From Campylobacter concisus (GTDB lineage: Bacteria; Campylobacterota; Campylobacteria; Campylobacterales; Campylobacteraceae), in the NCBI RefSeq assembly GCF_003048875.2, contig NZ_CP049264.1:310001-374000 (forward strand): a DNA stretch of 64,000 bases, given 5' to 3'. This document shows positions 39,295 to 48,047 of this stretch, piece by piece (within the stretch, counting starts at the first letter, position 1; each line of letters opens with the position of its first letter). The notes below the pieces were generated by a model. The model did no database searches, was not told the DNA's origin, and was given only the letters and a program-made list of their open reading frames with translations. The position numbers and the translations under genes were made by a program.

Positions 39295-40544
39295 CACATG
39301 TAACTAAAGAAGAGGCACTAAACTACCACATCGGCGGTAAGATCGAGATCAGGGTAAAGACACCTTGCGAGACTTCAAGAGACCTTTCTATGGCCTATAC
39401 ACCAGGCGTTGCTGAGCCATGCCGTGAGATAAATGCAGACACTGAACTAGCTTATAAATATACAAATAAGGCAAATTTAGTAGCTGTCATCACCGATGGC
39501 ACGGCTGTTCTTGGACTTGGCGACATCGGCGCTATCGCTGGTAAGCCAGTTATGGAGGGCAAGGCGGTGCTATTTAAAAAATTTGCAAACGTTGATGCCT
39601 TTGACATCGAGCTAGACGAGCACGATCCTGATAAGATCGTTGAGATTTGCAAGGCTCTTGCTCCGACATTTGGCGGTATAAATTTAGAAGATATCCGCGC
39701 TCCAAAGTGCTTTGAGATCGAAAGAAAGCTTCAAGAAGCAGTCGATATCCCAGTCATGCACGACGATCAGCACGGCACAGCGATGATAACAAGCGCTGGC
39801 ATTATAAATGCGATGGAAATTTCTGGCAAAGATATATCTAAGATAAAGATCGTAGTTAGCGGCGCTGGTGCAGCTGGCATCGCTTGCGCAAAGATGTATA
39901 AAGCACTTGGCGCAAAACACATTGTGATGATAGATAGCAAAGGCGTCATCCACTCAAAAAGAACAGACCTAACTCCAGAAAAGGTTGAATTTGCGCTTGA
40001 GACCGAGGATAGGACTTTAGCTGATGCGATGAAAGGCGCTGATATGTTTTTAGGTCTTTCTAAGCCTGGCGTTGTGACAAAAGAGATGGTCGCATCGATG
40101 AACAAAGAGCCTATCATCTTCGCTTTGGCAAACCCAGTGCCTGAAATCTTCCCAGAAGACGTCGTAGCTGTAAGAGATGACGTTATGATGGGCACAGGCA
40201 GAAGCGACTATCCTAACCAAGTAAATAACGTTTTGGGCTTTCCATTTATCTTTAGAGGCGCGCTTGATGTTAGGGCTAAAAAGATCACTGAAAATATGAA
40301 AATGGCTGCAGCTAAAGCGCTTGCGCAGCTTGCAAAAGAGCCAGTGCCAGCTGAAGTTCTAAAAGCAAGTGGCGTTAGCGAGCTAAAATTTGGCAAAGAG
40401 TACATCATCCCAAAACCATTTGACAAGCGCGTACTAACAGCGGTCGCTCCAGCAGTTGCAAAAGCTGCAGTTGAAGATGGCGTAGCGAGAGTAAAAGATT
40501 TTGATGTTGAGGCTTACAAAGCTAAACTTGCAAAAGGTTTTTAA
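39291..40544 (+). CDS. Malic enzyme, NAD(P)-dependent malate dehydrogenase (oxaloacetate-decarboxylating)
   Basis: 417 residues, the short bacterial form without the C-terminal phosphotransacetylase domain. Motifs: [10 protein letters not shown] at the N-terminus, the metal and malate site region [23 protein letters not shown], and the nucleotide loop [13 protein letters not shown]. It converts malate to pyruvate and CO2, which matters in organisms that do not use sugars. The ATG lies in an ATGA overlap with gltX. Confidence 0.93.
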   Translation: MTHVTKEEALNYHIGGKIEIRVKTPCETSRDLSMAYTPGVAEPCREINADTELAYKYTNKANLVAVITDGTAVLGLGDIGAIAGKPVMEGKAVLFKKFANVDAFDIELDEHDPDKIVEICKALAPTFGGINLEDIRAPKCFEIERKLQEAVDIPVMHDDQHGTAMITSAGIINAMEISGKDISKIKIVVSGAGAAGIACAKMYKALGAKHIVMIDSKGVIHSKRTDLTPEKVEFALETEDRTLADAMKGADMFLGLSKPGVVTKEMVASMNKEPIIFALANPVPEIFPEDVVAVRDDVMMGTGRSDYPNQVNNVLGFPFIFRGALDVRAKKITENMKMAAAKALAQLAKEPVPAEVLKASGVSELKFGKEYIIPKPFDKRVLTAVAPAVAKAAVEDGVARVKDFDVEAYKAKLAKGF

Positions 40545-40547
40545 TCA

Positions 40548-40573
40548 AATTTAGCCCAAATTTGGGCTAAATT
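40548..40573 (+). terminator. 26-bp perfect palindrome after the malic enzyme gene
   Basis: AATTTAGCCC and GGGCTAAATT flank AAATTT, and the whole 26 bp is palindromic. It begins 4 bp after the stop. The following bases (CTCCTCTTGG) are not a strong U-tract, so termination may be partial and upp may be read through. A dyad-binding site is an alternative. Confidence 0.5.
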
Positions 40574-40632
40574 CTCCTCTTGGCATTTTGCAAAAGACAA
40601 ACCTTGTAAAACAGTAAATTTAAGGACAAAAA

Positions 40633-41259
40633 ATGCAAAACGTGAAGCTCATCTCACATCCATTGATCGAGCATAAACTAACAATCTTACGTGATAAAAA
40701 CACCCAGCCTTTTCAGTTTCGCATGCTAGTTGATGAGATCAGCTACCTTATGATCTTTGAGGCGACTAGAAATTTAAAGGTAAAAGATGTCAAAGTCCAA
40801 ACACCAGTTGCGGTGGCAGACGCAAAAAGGCTAACTACAAAGGTGATGATATGCCCTATCTTAAGGGCTGCTCTTGGCATGCTTGATAGCGTCTTTACCA
40901 TCATACCAGATGCGAGTGTTGGCTTTTTGGGCTTTCAGCGAAACGAAGAGACAGCGCAGGCTGAGTTTTTCTACGCAAAGCTTCCAAAAGACGCAAAAGA
41001 GCGCATGGCGATCATCATCGACCCTATGTTTGCAACTGGCGGCACGGCGATAGACGCGGTTAAATTCTTGCGTGAAAAGGGCGTTAAAGAGATCAAATTT
41101 ATCTCTATCATCGCCGCACCTGAGGGGCTAAAGAGATTTAGTGAAATTTACCCAGACGTTGAGGTCTATACGGCATCGATCGATGAGAAACTAAATGAGA
41201 AAAACTACATCGTTCCAGGTCTTGGTGATGCTGGCGATAGAGTTTTTAACACTCTTTAA
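40633..41259 (+). CDS. upp: Uracil phosphoribosyltransferase
   Basis: 208 residues. The PRPP-binding motif is IIIDPMFATGGTAIDAV and the C-terminal uracil site is in YIVPGLGDAGDRVFNT. It salvages uracil to UMP. AAGGA lies just before the ATG. It is the gene immediately upstream of the barnase-type ribonuclease, separated by 9 bp. Confidence 0.96.
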   Translation: MQNVKLISHPLIEHKLTILRDKNTQPFQFRMLVDEISYLMIFEATRNLKVKDVKVQTPVAVADAKRLTTKVMICPILRAALGMLDSVFTIIPDASVGFLGFQRNEETAQAEFFYAKLPKDAKERMAIIIDPMFATGGTAIDAVKFLREKGVKEIKFISIIAAPEGLKRFSEIYPDVEVYTASIDEKLNEKNYIVPGLGDAGDRVFNTL

Positions 41260-41268
41260 GGGCTAAAT

Positions 41269-41775
41269 TTGAACAAAAGACTTTTGCCGGCCTTAGTTGC
41301 CTTTATTATTGCCATCATCATCGGCACCTTCTTTTTTTCAAAAGAGGGCGGAGAGGCAAACAAAAACGCTCAAATTTTACTTGAGCAGCTAAACAAAGAG
41401 GGGCAAAAGAGCCAGAGCCTCGCAGAAAATGGCTCATACATATCAAAAGATGAGGTCGCACTTTATATCTACAAATTTAACAAGCTGCCAAAAAATTTCA
41501 TAACTAAAAAAGAGGCAATGGCTCTTGGCTGGGACGCAAAAAGCGGAAATTTATGGCAGATAAGCGGCGGCAAAAGCATCGGTGGAGATAGATTTTCAAA
41601 CCGAGAAAAGAGGCTGCCTGAGGCTGATGGTAGAAAGTGGTTTGAGTGCGATGTAAATTATAATGGTGGCAGGCGCGGCGCTGAGAGAATTTTATATTCA
41701 AACGACGGGCTTATCTACTACACGCCTGATCACTACGAGCATTTTTACCTGCTTTATGAGAAGAGGATGCAATGA
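41269..41775 (+). CDS. Exported barnase-type ribonuclease (toxin)
   Basis: 168 residues starting with TTG at 41269 behind AAGGG. Residues 5-23 form a signal or anchor helix. Residues ~57-163 align closely with barnase from Bacillus amyloliquefaciens: ITKKEAMALGWDAKSGNLW, GGKSIGGDRFSNRE, and ERILYSNDGLIYYTPDHY. By alignment from memory, the catalytic residues of barnase (Lys27, Glu73, Arg83, Arg87, His102) correspond to Lys80, Glu126, Arg136, Arg140 and His155, all kept. It should be an active guanyl-preferring endoribonuclease secreted to the periplasm or beyond. The barstar gene overlaps its stop. Confidence 0.92.
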   Translation: MNKRLLPALVAFIIAIIIGTFFFSKEGGEANKNAQILLEQLNKEGQKSQSLAENGSYISKDEVALYIYKFNKLPKNFITKKEAMALGWDAKSGNLWQISGGKSIGGDRFSNREKRLPEADGRKWFECDVNYNGGRRGAERILYSNDGLIYYTPDHYEHFYLLYEKRMQ

Positions 41776-42044
41776 AAAGCGTGATCTTAGATGCAAAAAA
41801 GATGGTTGAAAAAGAGGAGATGTATGAGTATTTTGCTAAGAAATTTGACTTGCCAGAGTACTACGGCAAAAATTTAGACGCACTCTTTGACTGCCTTTGC
41901 GAGATAAATGAGCCAACGCTTATAAAGCTAAAAAATGAAAATGCTTTGGATAGTGCCACAAAAGAGAGCTTAACCCAGCTATTTTGCGACGTTTGCAACG
42001 AAAATGAGCTAGTTAAATTTGAGCTTGTAAAAGATGAAAAATGA
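41772..42044 (+). CDS. Barstar-family ribonuclease inhibitor (antitoxin or immunity protein)
   Basis: 90 residues, no signal peptide, hence cytoplasmic. LPEYYGKNLDALFDCL (residues 27-42) matches the barnase-binding helix of barstar, with Tyr30, Asp36 and Asp40 at the positions of barstar Tyr29, Asp35 and Asp39. The start overlaps the ribonuclease stop in an ATGA, and the stop overlaps mqnA in another ATGA, so the inhibitor is made in step with toxin and host gene. It would neutralise ribonuclease that fails to leave the cell. Confidence 0.92.
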   Translation: MKSVILDAKKMVEKEEMYEYFAKKFDLPEYYGKNLDALFDCLCEINEPTLIKLKNENALDSATKESLTQLFCDVCNENELVKFELVKDEK

Positions 42045-42721
42045 TATTTGGAAAGATTGATTATCTAAATTTACTCCCATTTCACGTTTTTTTAAAATCA
42101 GCCCCACTAAGCTCTCAGATAAAAAAGGCGATCGAGTTTAAAAAGGGCGTGCCAAGTAAGCTAAACAGAGCCCTAAACGCCAGAAAGATCGACGCTGCGG
42201 TCATATCAAGCATAGCTAGCAAAAAGGCAAATTTAAAGAAGCTAAATTTTGGAATAGTCGCCAAAAAAGATGTAAAAAGCGTGCTTGTGCGCAAAAACTC
42301 AGCCCCAAAGCTAGATCCTGCCTCAGCTAGCTCAAACGCCCTAGCCAAGGTGCTTAAGCTAAATGGCGAGGTGATCATAGGCGACAGGGCGCTAAAGGCA
42401 TATTTAAGCGAGGGCAAAGAGTGCTTTTACGACCTTGGTCAAATTTGGCACGAAAAGACAAATTTGCCATTTGTTTTTGGTAGATTTTCTTACGTAAAAA
42501 ATGGCTCGTTTTACAAAAGGCTGGTCGCAAAATTTTTGCAAAAAAATGTAAAGATCCCAAACTATATCTTAGCCCAGTATGCCAAAAGCCGCGACATAAG
42601 CGAGCAAGATATCAAGTGGTATCTTAAATTTATAAGCTACAAGATCGGCCCAAAAGAGCAAAAATCACTCCGAAAATTTTTTAAAGAACATAGGTTTTTA
42701 AGAGAGGCAATAAAAGTCTAA
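42041..42721 (+). CDS. mqnA: Chorismate dehydratase of the futalosine menaquinone pathway
   Basis: 226 residues of the periplasmic-binding-protein-like MqnA/MqnD fold. The N-terminal KIDYLNLLPFHVF, VPSKLNRALNARKIDAAVISS and GDRALKAYL, followed by a C-terminal YxKxRxI-like helix, fit MqnA, which dehydrates chorismate to 3-enolpyruvyl-benzoate. This pathway, in place of the classical men genes, is typical of Campylobacterota. It is translationally coupled to barstar, an unusual partner. Confidence 0.87.
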   Translation: MIFGKIDYLNLLPFHVFLKSAPLSSQIKKAIEFKKGVPSKLNRALNARKIDAAVISSIASKKANLKKLNFGIVAKKDVKSVLVRKNSAPKLDPASASSNALAKVLKLNGEVIIGDRALKAYLSEGKECFYDLGQIWHEKTNLPFVFGRFSYVKNGSFYKRLVAKFLQKNVKIPNYILAQYAKSRDISEQDIKWYLKFISYKIGPKEQKSLRKFFKEHRFLREAIKV

Positions 42722-43001
42722 TGCTATGCATAGTGGTTTTGTTTATAGGTTAAGGCTTCAATATAAATTTTATAATATAATAAATACATTTACATTATAT
42801 TTTAAGGATTACTGACTATAATTGCCAAAAATAATTCTTGTTTATAAAACTAAAACATTTAAAAGGAGGTAGATATAAAATTAATTCAAACATGCCAATT
42901 TAGGCACAATAATTCATTTTAAAGTTAAAGTCTAAAGTGTATAACCTAGCATAAATGTGTAGGTTATTAATATTTTATAAAAATTATAAAAAGGAGAATA
43001 A
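42722..43001 (+). promoter_or_regulatory. 280-bp leader region of the flotillin-like gene
   Basis: Two TATAAT boxes (42771-42776 and 42817-42822) could start a leader of 170-230 nt. A very strong Shine-Dalgarno, AAAAGGAGGT (42861-42870), is not followed by an ATG at normal distance; the first ATG (42892) opens only a three-codon frame. ATAACCTA (42941-42948) pairs with TAGGTTAT (42960-42967) to make a hairpin 20 bp before the real AAAAAGGAG ribosome site of the next gene. No credible gene was found here. Confidence 0.45.
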
Positions 43002-44426
43002 ATGGAATTTGCATATTCAGTTCCAATGATTGTAGGCGCAGTGGTTATACTGTTTATCATTTTAATACCGCTTTTATTTAGGCGCGTTGTTGCAACAAAT
43101 GAGGTGCATATCGTTCAAACATCAAAAAGCACCACATCTTACGGCAAAGATACGGCAAATGGAAATAGCTACTATGAATTTCCAAGCTGGATACCAATAA
43201 TCGGTGTAACAAAGATAGTTTTGCCAGTTTCTGTTTTTAGTATAAAGATAGATGGCTATGAGGCATATGATGTAGGTCGTTTGCCATTTATGGTCGATAT
43301 TACTGCATTTTTTAGGATAAAAGATAGCAACCTAGCGGCGCAACGTGTTATAAATCTTAAAGATATGGAGCTTCAGCTAACTGACATCATCCAAGGCTCG
43401 ATCCGTTCTATTTTAGCGAGCAAGCAGCTAGAAGAAATTCTTCAACAAAGAAGTGAATTTGGCTTAGAATTTACAACAGCAGTCAAAGAGCAGCTTCAAA
43501 ACTGGGGCATAGAGCCTGTCAAAAATATCGAGTTAATGGACATCCGTGATAGTAGAGATAGCAAGGTTATCTTTAATATCATGGAGAAGAAAAAATCAGA
43601 AATCGAAAAAGAGTCTCGTATGACTGTGGCTGAGAATAAAAAGCTTGCCGAGATCGCTGAAGTAAATGCAAAACAAGAGACTGACGTTAAGAAACAAGAG
43701 GCTGAAAAGGCTGTTGGTCTAAAAACAGTTGAAAACGAAAGAGAGGTTGCTATTTCTCGTCAGCAAGCTTGCCAACAAGTGGCTGACCAAGAGAAGGTCA
43801 CTAAAGAAAAAGAGATGGAAGTTATCAGAGTTACTGATGTTAAGCAAGCTGAAATTTCAAAACAAGTAGAGATCGTTAAAGCTGAGCAAGAGCAAAGAAA
43901 GATAGAGATCGACGCTGAAGCTAGGAAAAATGCAAAGATCAAAGACGCTGAAGCACACAAGCAAAATCAAATTTTAACAGCTGAGGGTGAGAAAGAGAAG
44001 GCATTTTTGGAGGCTGCTGCTTTACTAGAGACTAAAGATAAAGAGTCACAAGGTATACAAAAAATCGGCTCTGCCGAGGCTGAGGCACTAAGACTAAAAG
44101 AGCTTGCACCTGTAAATGCACAGATCGAGCTTGCTAGAGAGATCGGCGAAAACGAGGGCTACCAGACTTATCTTATCTCTATTAAACAGATCGAGGCAAA
44201 TAGAGATGTGGGCTTAGAGCAGGCTAAAGCGCTAAGTGCAGCTGATCTAAAGATCATCGCAAATGAGGGCAGCGTATCAAACGGCCTATCTAAAATAAGC
44301 GACGTGCTAAGCTCAAAAGGTGGCACAAATTTAGCTTCAATGCTTGAAGGCTTAAACCAAAGTGAGATAGGTAAAGGGCTAATTGATAAATTTATAAAAC
44401 CAAATGGCGATTCGCCTAAGAAATAA
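43002..44426 (+). CDS. Flotillin-like SPFH/band 7 membrane scaffold protein
   Basis: 474 residues. A membrane segment lies at ~8-28, with no cleavable signal. The SPFH domain spans ~30-210 (IKIDGYEAYDVGRLPFMVDITAFF). A long Lys/Glu/Ala-rich coiled coil lies at ~210-370 (repeating KQEAEKAVGLK-type heptads). The C-terminal part includes IGENEGYQTYLISIKQIEANRDVGLEQAKAL, typical of the YqiK/flotillin group. Such proteins form large oligomeric membrane microdomains and are often paired with an NfeD-like protein, but none is adjacent here. Confidence 0.9.
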   Translation: MEFAYSVPMIVGAVVILFIILIPLLFRRVVATNEVHIVQTSKSTTSYGKDTANGNSYYEFPSWIPIIGVTKIVLPVSVFSIKIDGYEAYDVGRLPFMVDITAFFRIKDSNLAAQRVINLKDMELQLTDIIQGSIRSILASKQLEEILQQRSEFGLEFTTAVKEQLQNWGIEPVKNIELMDIRDSRDSKVIFNIMEKKKSEIEKESRMTVAENKKLAEIAEVNAKQETDVKKQEAEKAVGLKTVENEREVAISRQQACQQVADQEKVTKEKEMEVIRVTDVKQAEISKQVEIVKAEQEQRKIEIDAEARKNAKIKDAEAHKQNQILTAEGEKEKAFLEAAALLETKDKESQGIQKIGSAEAEALRLKELAPVNAQIELAREIGENEGYQTYLISIKQIEANRDVGLEQAKALSAADLKIIANEGSVSNGLSKISDVLSSKGGTNLASMLEGLNQSEIGKGLIDKFIKPNGDSPKK

Positions 44427-44738
44427 TTTTTTAGGGGAGAGATCCCCTAAATTGTAAATTTAACTGCATTAAATTTGATAAATTCTAATAGATACAAAAA
44501 TTTAATATAGAACTCCATTTTTACCTAAATTTGCAAAAATTTAAATTATTTTTAAATTTTAAGCTAGTATTAACTTTAGCGTGAAATTTATGTTATAAAG
44601 ATTTACTACAATTACACACAAAGCAAATCATTTTTGTTATTCCTTTTACTGATTTAAGCCTTGGTTTTTGCCAAGGCTTTTTCTAAATTTTATAAGCTTT
44701 ATGAGTAGAGTTTATAAAATTTATCTAAAGGAGATGTT
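44427..44738 (+). other. 312-bp spacer with two hairpins and a possible short RNA before assT
   Basis: No gene-like frame. TTAGGGGA-GAGA-TCCCCTAA (44431-44450) directly after the flotillin-like stop is a likely end of that transcript. TATAAA at about 44594-44599 could start a short transcript that ends at the strong terminator 44656-44684, giving an RNA of about 80 nt. A further TATAAA (44713-44718) lies only 20 bp before the assT ATG. The ribosome site AAAGGAG is at 44727-44733. Confidence 0.45.
44656..44684 (+). terminator. Strong intrinsic terminator upstream of assT
   Basis: AAGCCTTGG and CCAAGGCTT form a perfect 9-bp stem around TTTTTG, followed by TTTCT. It lies 230 bp after the flotillin-like gene and 55 bp before assT, so it does not end either gene directly. 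It fits either a leader attenuator of assT or the 3' end of a small RNA. Confidence 0.7.
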
Positions 44739-46574
44739 ATGAAAAAGACTTTGAGTTGTGTTGCACTAGCCTCTGTGCTTTGCTCGAGCGCTTTTGCGAT
44801 AGGCGGTCCAAGCGGGGCTAAACTTGACTACGCTATCACTGGGCAAATCGGCGAAGTAGTAGTAAATCCGTACGACACAGCGCCACTTACTGCAGTCATC
44901 AAAAATGGCGGCTATACACTAAGCAATGCAAAAGTAACCATCGTGCCAAAACAAGGTGGTCAAACTATAAGCTACAAAGTGGCTGACAAGCATCTTCGCA
45001 CACATGGCGGCATCCCAGTTTTTGGCATGTATCCTGACTATCAAAACACCGTTGAAGTCGAGTACGACAAGAGCTACAAGGGCAAGACTGAGCATATAAA
45101 AGAGAGCTATAAAATTTACGCCCCAGCTATCTACCTAGAGAGTGCTGGCACGCCAAATCAAAAGGGCGCGCTATTTGATAAGATCGAGGTTACTAAGCCA
45201 GCAAGCGCTAAATTTGCAAACCGCCTCTACTATGTAAATAACTTTGTAAATAAAACAGGCAAGGGCACAAAAGTCGTTTGGAACAACCCAGCCGGCGGTG
45301 CGATCGAGTGGAACTACAGCCCAAATAACTTCATCCTTGATACAAAAGGCGAGGTTAGATGGTATCTTGAGCCAAGTAAAATTTATGACCTAAAACAGCC
45401 ATTTCACGCTGGCGTTATGATGGGCTTTAAGCAAAATGACGACGGCGCGATGACTTGGGGATATGGTCAAAGATACGCAAAATACGACATCATGGGTAGA
45501 GAAATTTTCAACCGCGAGCTACCAGCTAGCTACAACGACTTCTCTCACTCGATGGACATAGCACAAAACGGACACTACTTCTTGCGCGTGGCAAATGCCG
45601 ACTATAAAAGGGCTGATGGCAAAAACGTAAGAACAGTGCGCGACGTCATCGTTGAGCTTGACAGAGATGGCAACGTAGTTGATGACTTTAGACTATATGA
45701 AATCCTCGACCCATACCGCGACATCGTGCTAAAAACGCTTGATCAAGGCGCAGTTTGCTTAAACATAGACGCTAAAAAAGCAGGCCACACAGCAAGCTCT
45801 GATGAGCTTCAGTCTATGGATACACACGATAAATGGGGCGACATAGTTGGCGCAGGTCCCGGACGCAACTGGGCACACGTAAATAGCGTGGATTACGACC
45901 CAAGCGATGATAGTATCATCATCTCAAGCCGCCACCAAGACGCAGTTATAAAGATCGGCCGTGATAAACAAGTAAAATGGATCATGGGCGCTCACAAGGG
46001 CTGGAGCGATAAATTTAAAGACAAGCTGCTTCAGCCAGTCGATAGCAAAGGCAACAAGATCGTCTGCGAAGATGAATACTCAAAATGCCCAGGATACGAG
46101 AGCGACAAAGGTGGCTTTGACTGGCAATGGACGCAGCACACAGCATTTAGGATAGATAGCAAGTCTAAAAAGGGCGAAATTTATCTAAGTGTCTTTGACA
46201 ACGGCGACACAAGGGGCATGGAGCAACCAGCCATCGCTGGCATGAAGTACTCTCGTGCGGTCGTTTATAAGATCGATGAGAACAAAAAGACCGTTGAGCA
46301 GATCTGGGAGTACGGCAAAGAGCGCGGCAAAGAGTGGTATAGCTCAGTTACTAGCCTTACGCAGTATCAAGATGACCTTGATAGCGTGATGGTCTATTCA
46401 GCCGTTGCTGGCATGCAGTTTGACATCGCAAAAGGTCGCCCAGTAGGACTTCCTAGCCCGCACATCGATGAGTTTGAGTGGGGCGCAAAAGAGCCTAGCA
46501 TCGAGATAAAGATGACAAATGCTATGGGCTATCAAGCGTTTCCATTTAGCTTGCAAAAAGCGTTTGAAAAGTAA
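44739..46574 (+). CDS. assT: Periplasmic arylsulfate sulfotransferase
   Basis: 611 residues with a signal peptide cleaved near residue 20 (CSSAFA). The beta-propeller enzyme's catalytic His is in NWAHVNSVDY (His380); further active-site regions are HSMDIAQNGHYF and QHTAFRID. Two close Cys in IVCEDEYSKCPGYE match the structural disulfide of AssT. It transfers sulfate from one phenol sulfate to another phenol without PAPS. The dedicated oxidases DsbL and DsbI, often encoded beside assT, are absent from the neighbourhood. Confidence 0.93.
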   Translation: MKKTLSCVALASVLCSSAFAIGGPSGAKLDYAITGQIGEVVVNPYDTAPLTAVIKNGGYTLSNAKVTIVPKQGGQTISYKVADKHLRTHGGIPVFGMYPDYQNTVEVEYDKSYKGKTEHIKESYKIYAPAIYLESAGTPNQKGALFDKIEVTKPASAKFANRLYYVNNFVNKTGKGTKVVWNNPAGGAIEWNYSPNNFILDTKGEVRWYLEPSKIYDLKQPFHAGVMMGFKQNDDGAMTWGYGQRYAKYDIMGREIFNRELPASYNDFSHSMDIAQNGHYFLRVANADYKRADGKNVRTVRDVIVELDRDGNVVDDFRLYEILDPYRDIVLKTLDQGAVCLNIDAKKAGHTASSDELQSMDTHDKWGDIVGAGPGRNWAHVNSVDYDPSDDSIIISSRHQDAVIKIGRDKQVKWIMGAHKGWSDKFKDKLLQPVDSKGNKIVCEDEYSKCPGYESDKGGFDWQWTQHTAFRIDSKSKKGEIYLSVFDNGDTRGMEQPAIAGMKYSRAVVYKIDENKKTVEQIWEYGKERGKEWYSSVTSLTQYQDDLDSVMVYSAVAGMQFDIAKGRPVGLPSPHIDEFEWGAKEPSIEIKMTNAMGYQAFPFSLQKAFEK

Positions 46575-46581
46575 ATTTTTT

Positions 46582-46617
46582 CCTCCTTTGCTTCGGCAAG
46601 GGAGGGCTTTTTAGTTT
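46582..46617 (+). terminator. Rho-independent terminator of assT
   Basis: CCTCCTTTGC and GCAAGGGAGG form a 10-bp stem with one G-U pair around a TTCG tetraloop, followed by GCTTTTTAGTTTT. It begins 7 bp after the assT stop. The U-tract is on the + side only. The converging minus-strand operon ends just beyond it. Confidence 0.88.
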
Positions 46618-46633
46618 TATTTGATTTTAAAAT

Positions 46634-47230
46634 TTAGTTGGTATTTTGCTCTTTTAAAACAACCTTTGCATTTTTCTCTCTTTTACAAAACTCTAAAAAA
46701 CTTAATCCATTTTTTGTATCGTCATTTAGTCTGGTGCAGCCAAATCCTCTCTCATCATGGGGATAAAGCGCTAAATTTAGGCTTGGAAAGATAAAAAAGC
46801 ACCACTCGTTTAAGGAGTATGTGTAGAGCATGAGTAGTTTAGCTAGATCTTTGATCTCATCAAATTTCAAAGCATCCATCCTAAGGCAGATGGCAGGTAG
46901 CAAAATCTCACCATCTAAACCAAGATCAAAGTGCTCATTTGGCTCTTGCAAGATGCCTAACTTTTTAAATTTATCGTGCAAAGTTTTTACTTCAAGCGTT
47001 TCATCGCTCAAGTTAGTATCGTCGTAGTTTAAGGCGCTTATGACAAATGCTTCATTTTTAAATTTATTAAAATATTTATCAAATAGCTTTAGTGCGGTAT
47101 CTACGCCAGAAGCCCAGTTTTCATCCTCTATCTCAAAAAAGCCTATCCAGTTTTTAGAGTGGCTAAAGGAGTTAAAATTTATATCGCTAAGCTTTAGAGC
47201 CTTATTTATCAAGCTTGATGATTTTTCCAT
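46634..47230 (-). CDS. Uncharacterised cytoplasmic protein at the end of the aroE operon
   Basis: 198 residues, no signal or membrane segment, acidic. The segment FFIFPSLNLALYPHDERGFGC recalls DUF3885-type proteins with a P-x-DxRG motif, but the match is weak and I do not assign a family. It starts 28 bp after aroE on the same strand. Its position at the tail of a conserved operon suggests it is an accessory addition. Confidence 0.6.
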   Translation of the reverse strand: MEKSSSLINKALKLSDINFNSFSHSKNWIGFFEIEDENWASGVDTALKLFDKYFNKFKNEAFVISALNYDDTNLSDETLEVKTLHDKFKKLGILQEPNEHFDLGLDGEILLPAICLRMDALKFDEIKDLAKLLMLYTYSLNEWCFFIFPSLNLALYPHDERGFGCTRLNDDTKNGLSFLEFCKREKNAKVVLKEQNTN

Positions 47231-47258
47231 TTTGTTTAATGCACTCCTTGCAAGAGCT

Positions 47259-48047
47259 CTATAAACTAAGAGCCTCTCGCATAGAAATTTCTATCTTTTT
47301 CTCATCAAGGCTGCCATTATAAAATAAATTTAACGCTAAAACCGCTTGATACAAGAGCATATCAGCTCCGTCTTTACATGCTAAATTTTGGCTTTTAGCC
47401 TCTTTTAAAAATGGCGTTTGCTTGCCGTAAATAACATCAAATGCAAATTTAGCGCTTTTTAAAATACCATCTAAAATCTCTTTTGGTGCTGGCAAAAGAT
47501 CATCTTTTAGCCCTGCTGAGGTTGAATTTACCACCAGATCAAATTTATGCTCTTTATAATCATCCCAGCTAAAGCACTCATAGTGATCTTTAAATTTATC
47601 AAGTCTTGCCTTGCTTCTATTTAGTATGCAAACATCTATGTTTTGTGATTTAAGTGCGTAGGCTAGGGCATTTGCGGTGCCTCCAGCTCCAAGGATGATG
47701 GCGCTTTTTGCCTCTTTGAAATTTGATATCGCTTTTAAAAAGCCAGGTGCGTCAGTGTTGTAGGCATAAATTTTCTCATTTTTTAGCACTAAAGTGTTTG
47801 CAGAGCCTATTTTACGTGCTGTTTCTGAGGCGTCATCAGCTAAATTTAGAGCAAATTCTTTATGTGGGAGTGTGACATTTGCGCCGTTTAGTTTTAGGGA
47901 TCTAAATTTATTGATTAGCTCATTGCCATCTTTTAGCAAAACCCTTGTGTAAAGGGCATCAAGAGCTAGATCGGCAATGGCTTTGTTGTGTAGTCTTGGA
48001 GATACCGAGTGAGCTATCGGATCTCCAAAAACTGCGAAGGTTTTCAT
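47259..48047 (-). CDS. aroE: Shikimate dehydrogenase
   Basis: 262 residues. The shikimate-binding FGDPIAHSVSPRLHN and ANVTLPHKE (catalytic Lys) are at the N-terminus; the NADP loop is ILGAGGTANALAYAL, and DGADMLLYQA lies near the end. It reduces 3-dehydroshikimate to shikimate, upstream of the chorismate used by mqnA. It overlaps the SPOR-protein gene by 4 bp. Confidence 0.96.
   Translation of the reverse strand: MKTFAVFGDPIAHSVSPRLHNKAIADLALDALYTRVLLKDGNELINKFRSLKLNGANVTLPHKEFALNLADDASETARKIGSANTLVLKNEKIYAYNTDAPGFLKAISNFKEAKSAIILGAGGTANALAYALKSQNIDVCILNRSKARLDKFKDHYECFSWDDYKEHKFDLVVNSTSAGLKDDLLPAPKEILDGILKSAKFAFDVIYGKQTPFLKEAKSQNLACKDGADMLLYQAVLALNLFYNGSLDEKKIEISMREALSL

Noticed and set aside
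39767-40195. 142-residue minus-strand frame inside the malic enzyme gene
   Set aside because: The malic enzyme frame is intact with all motifs; the antisense frame has no ribosome site or domain.
42722-43001. tRNA or other stable RNA gene in the flotillin leader
   Set aside because: The region is very AT-rich with only one 8-bp hairpin; no cloverleaf or TpsiC-like segment (GGTTCAAATCC type) was found here or in the other spacers I examined.
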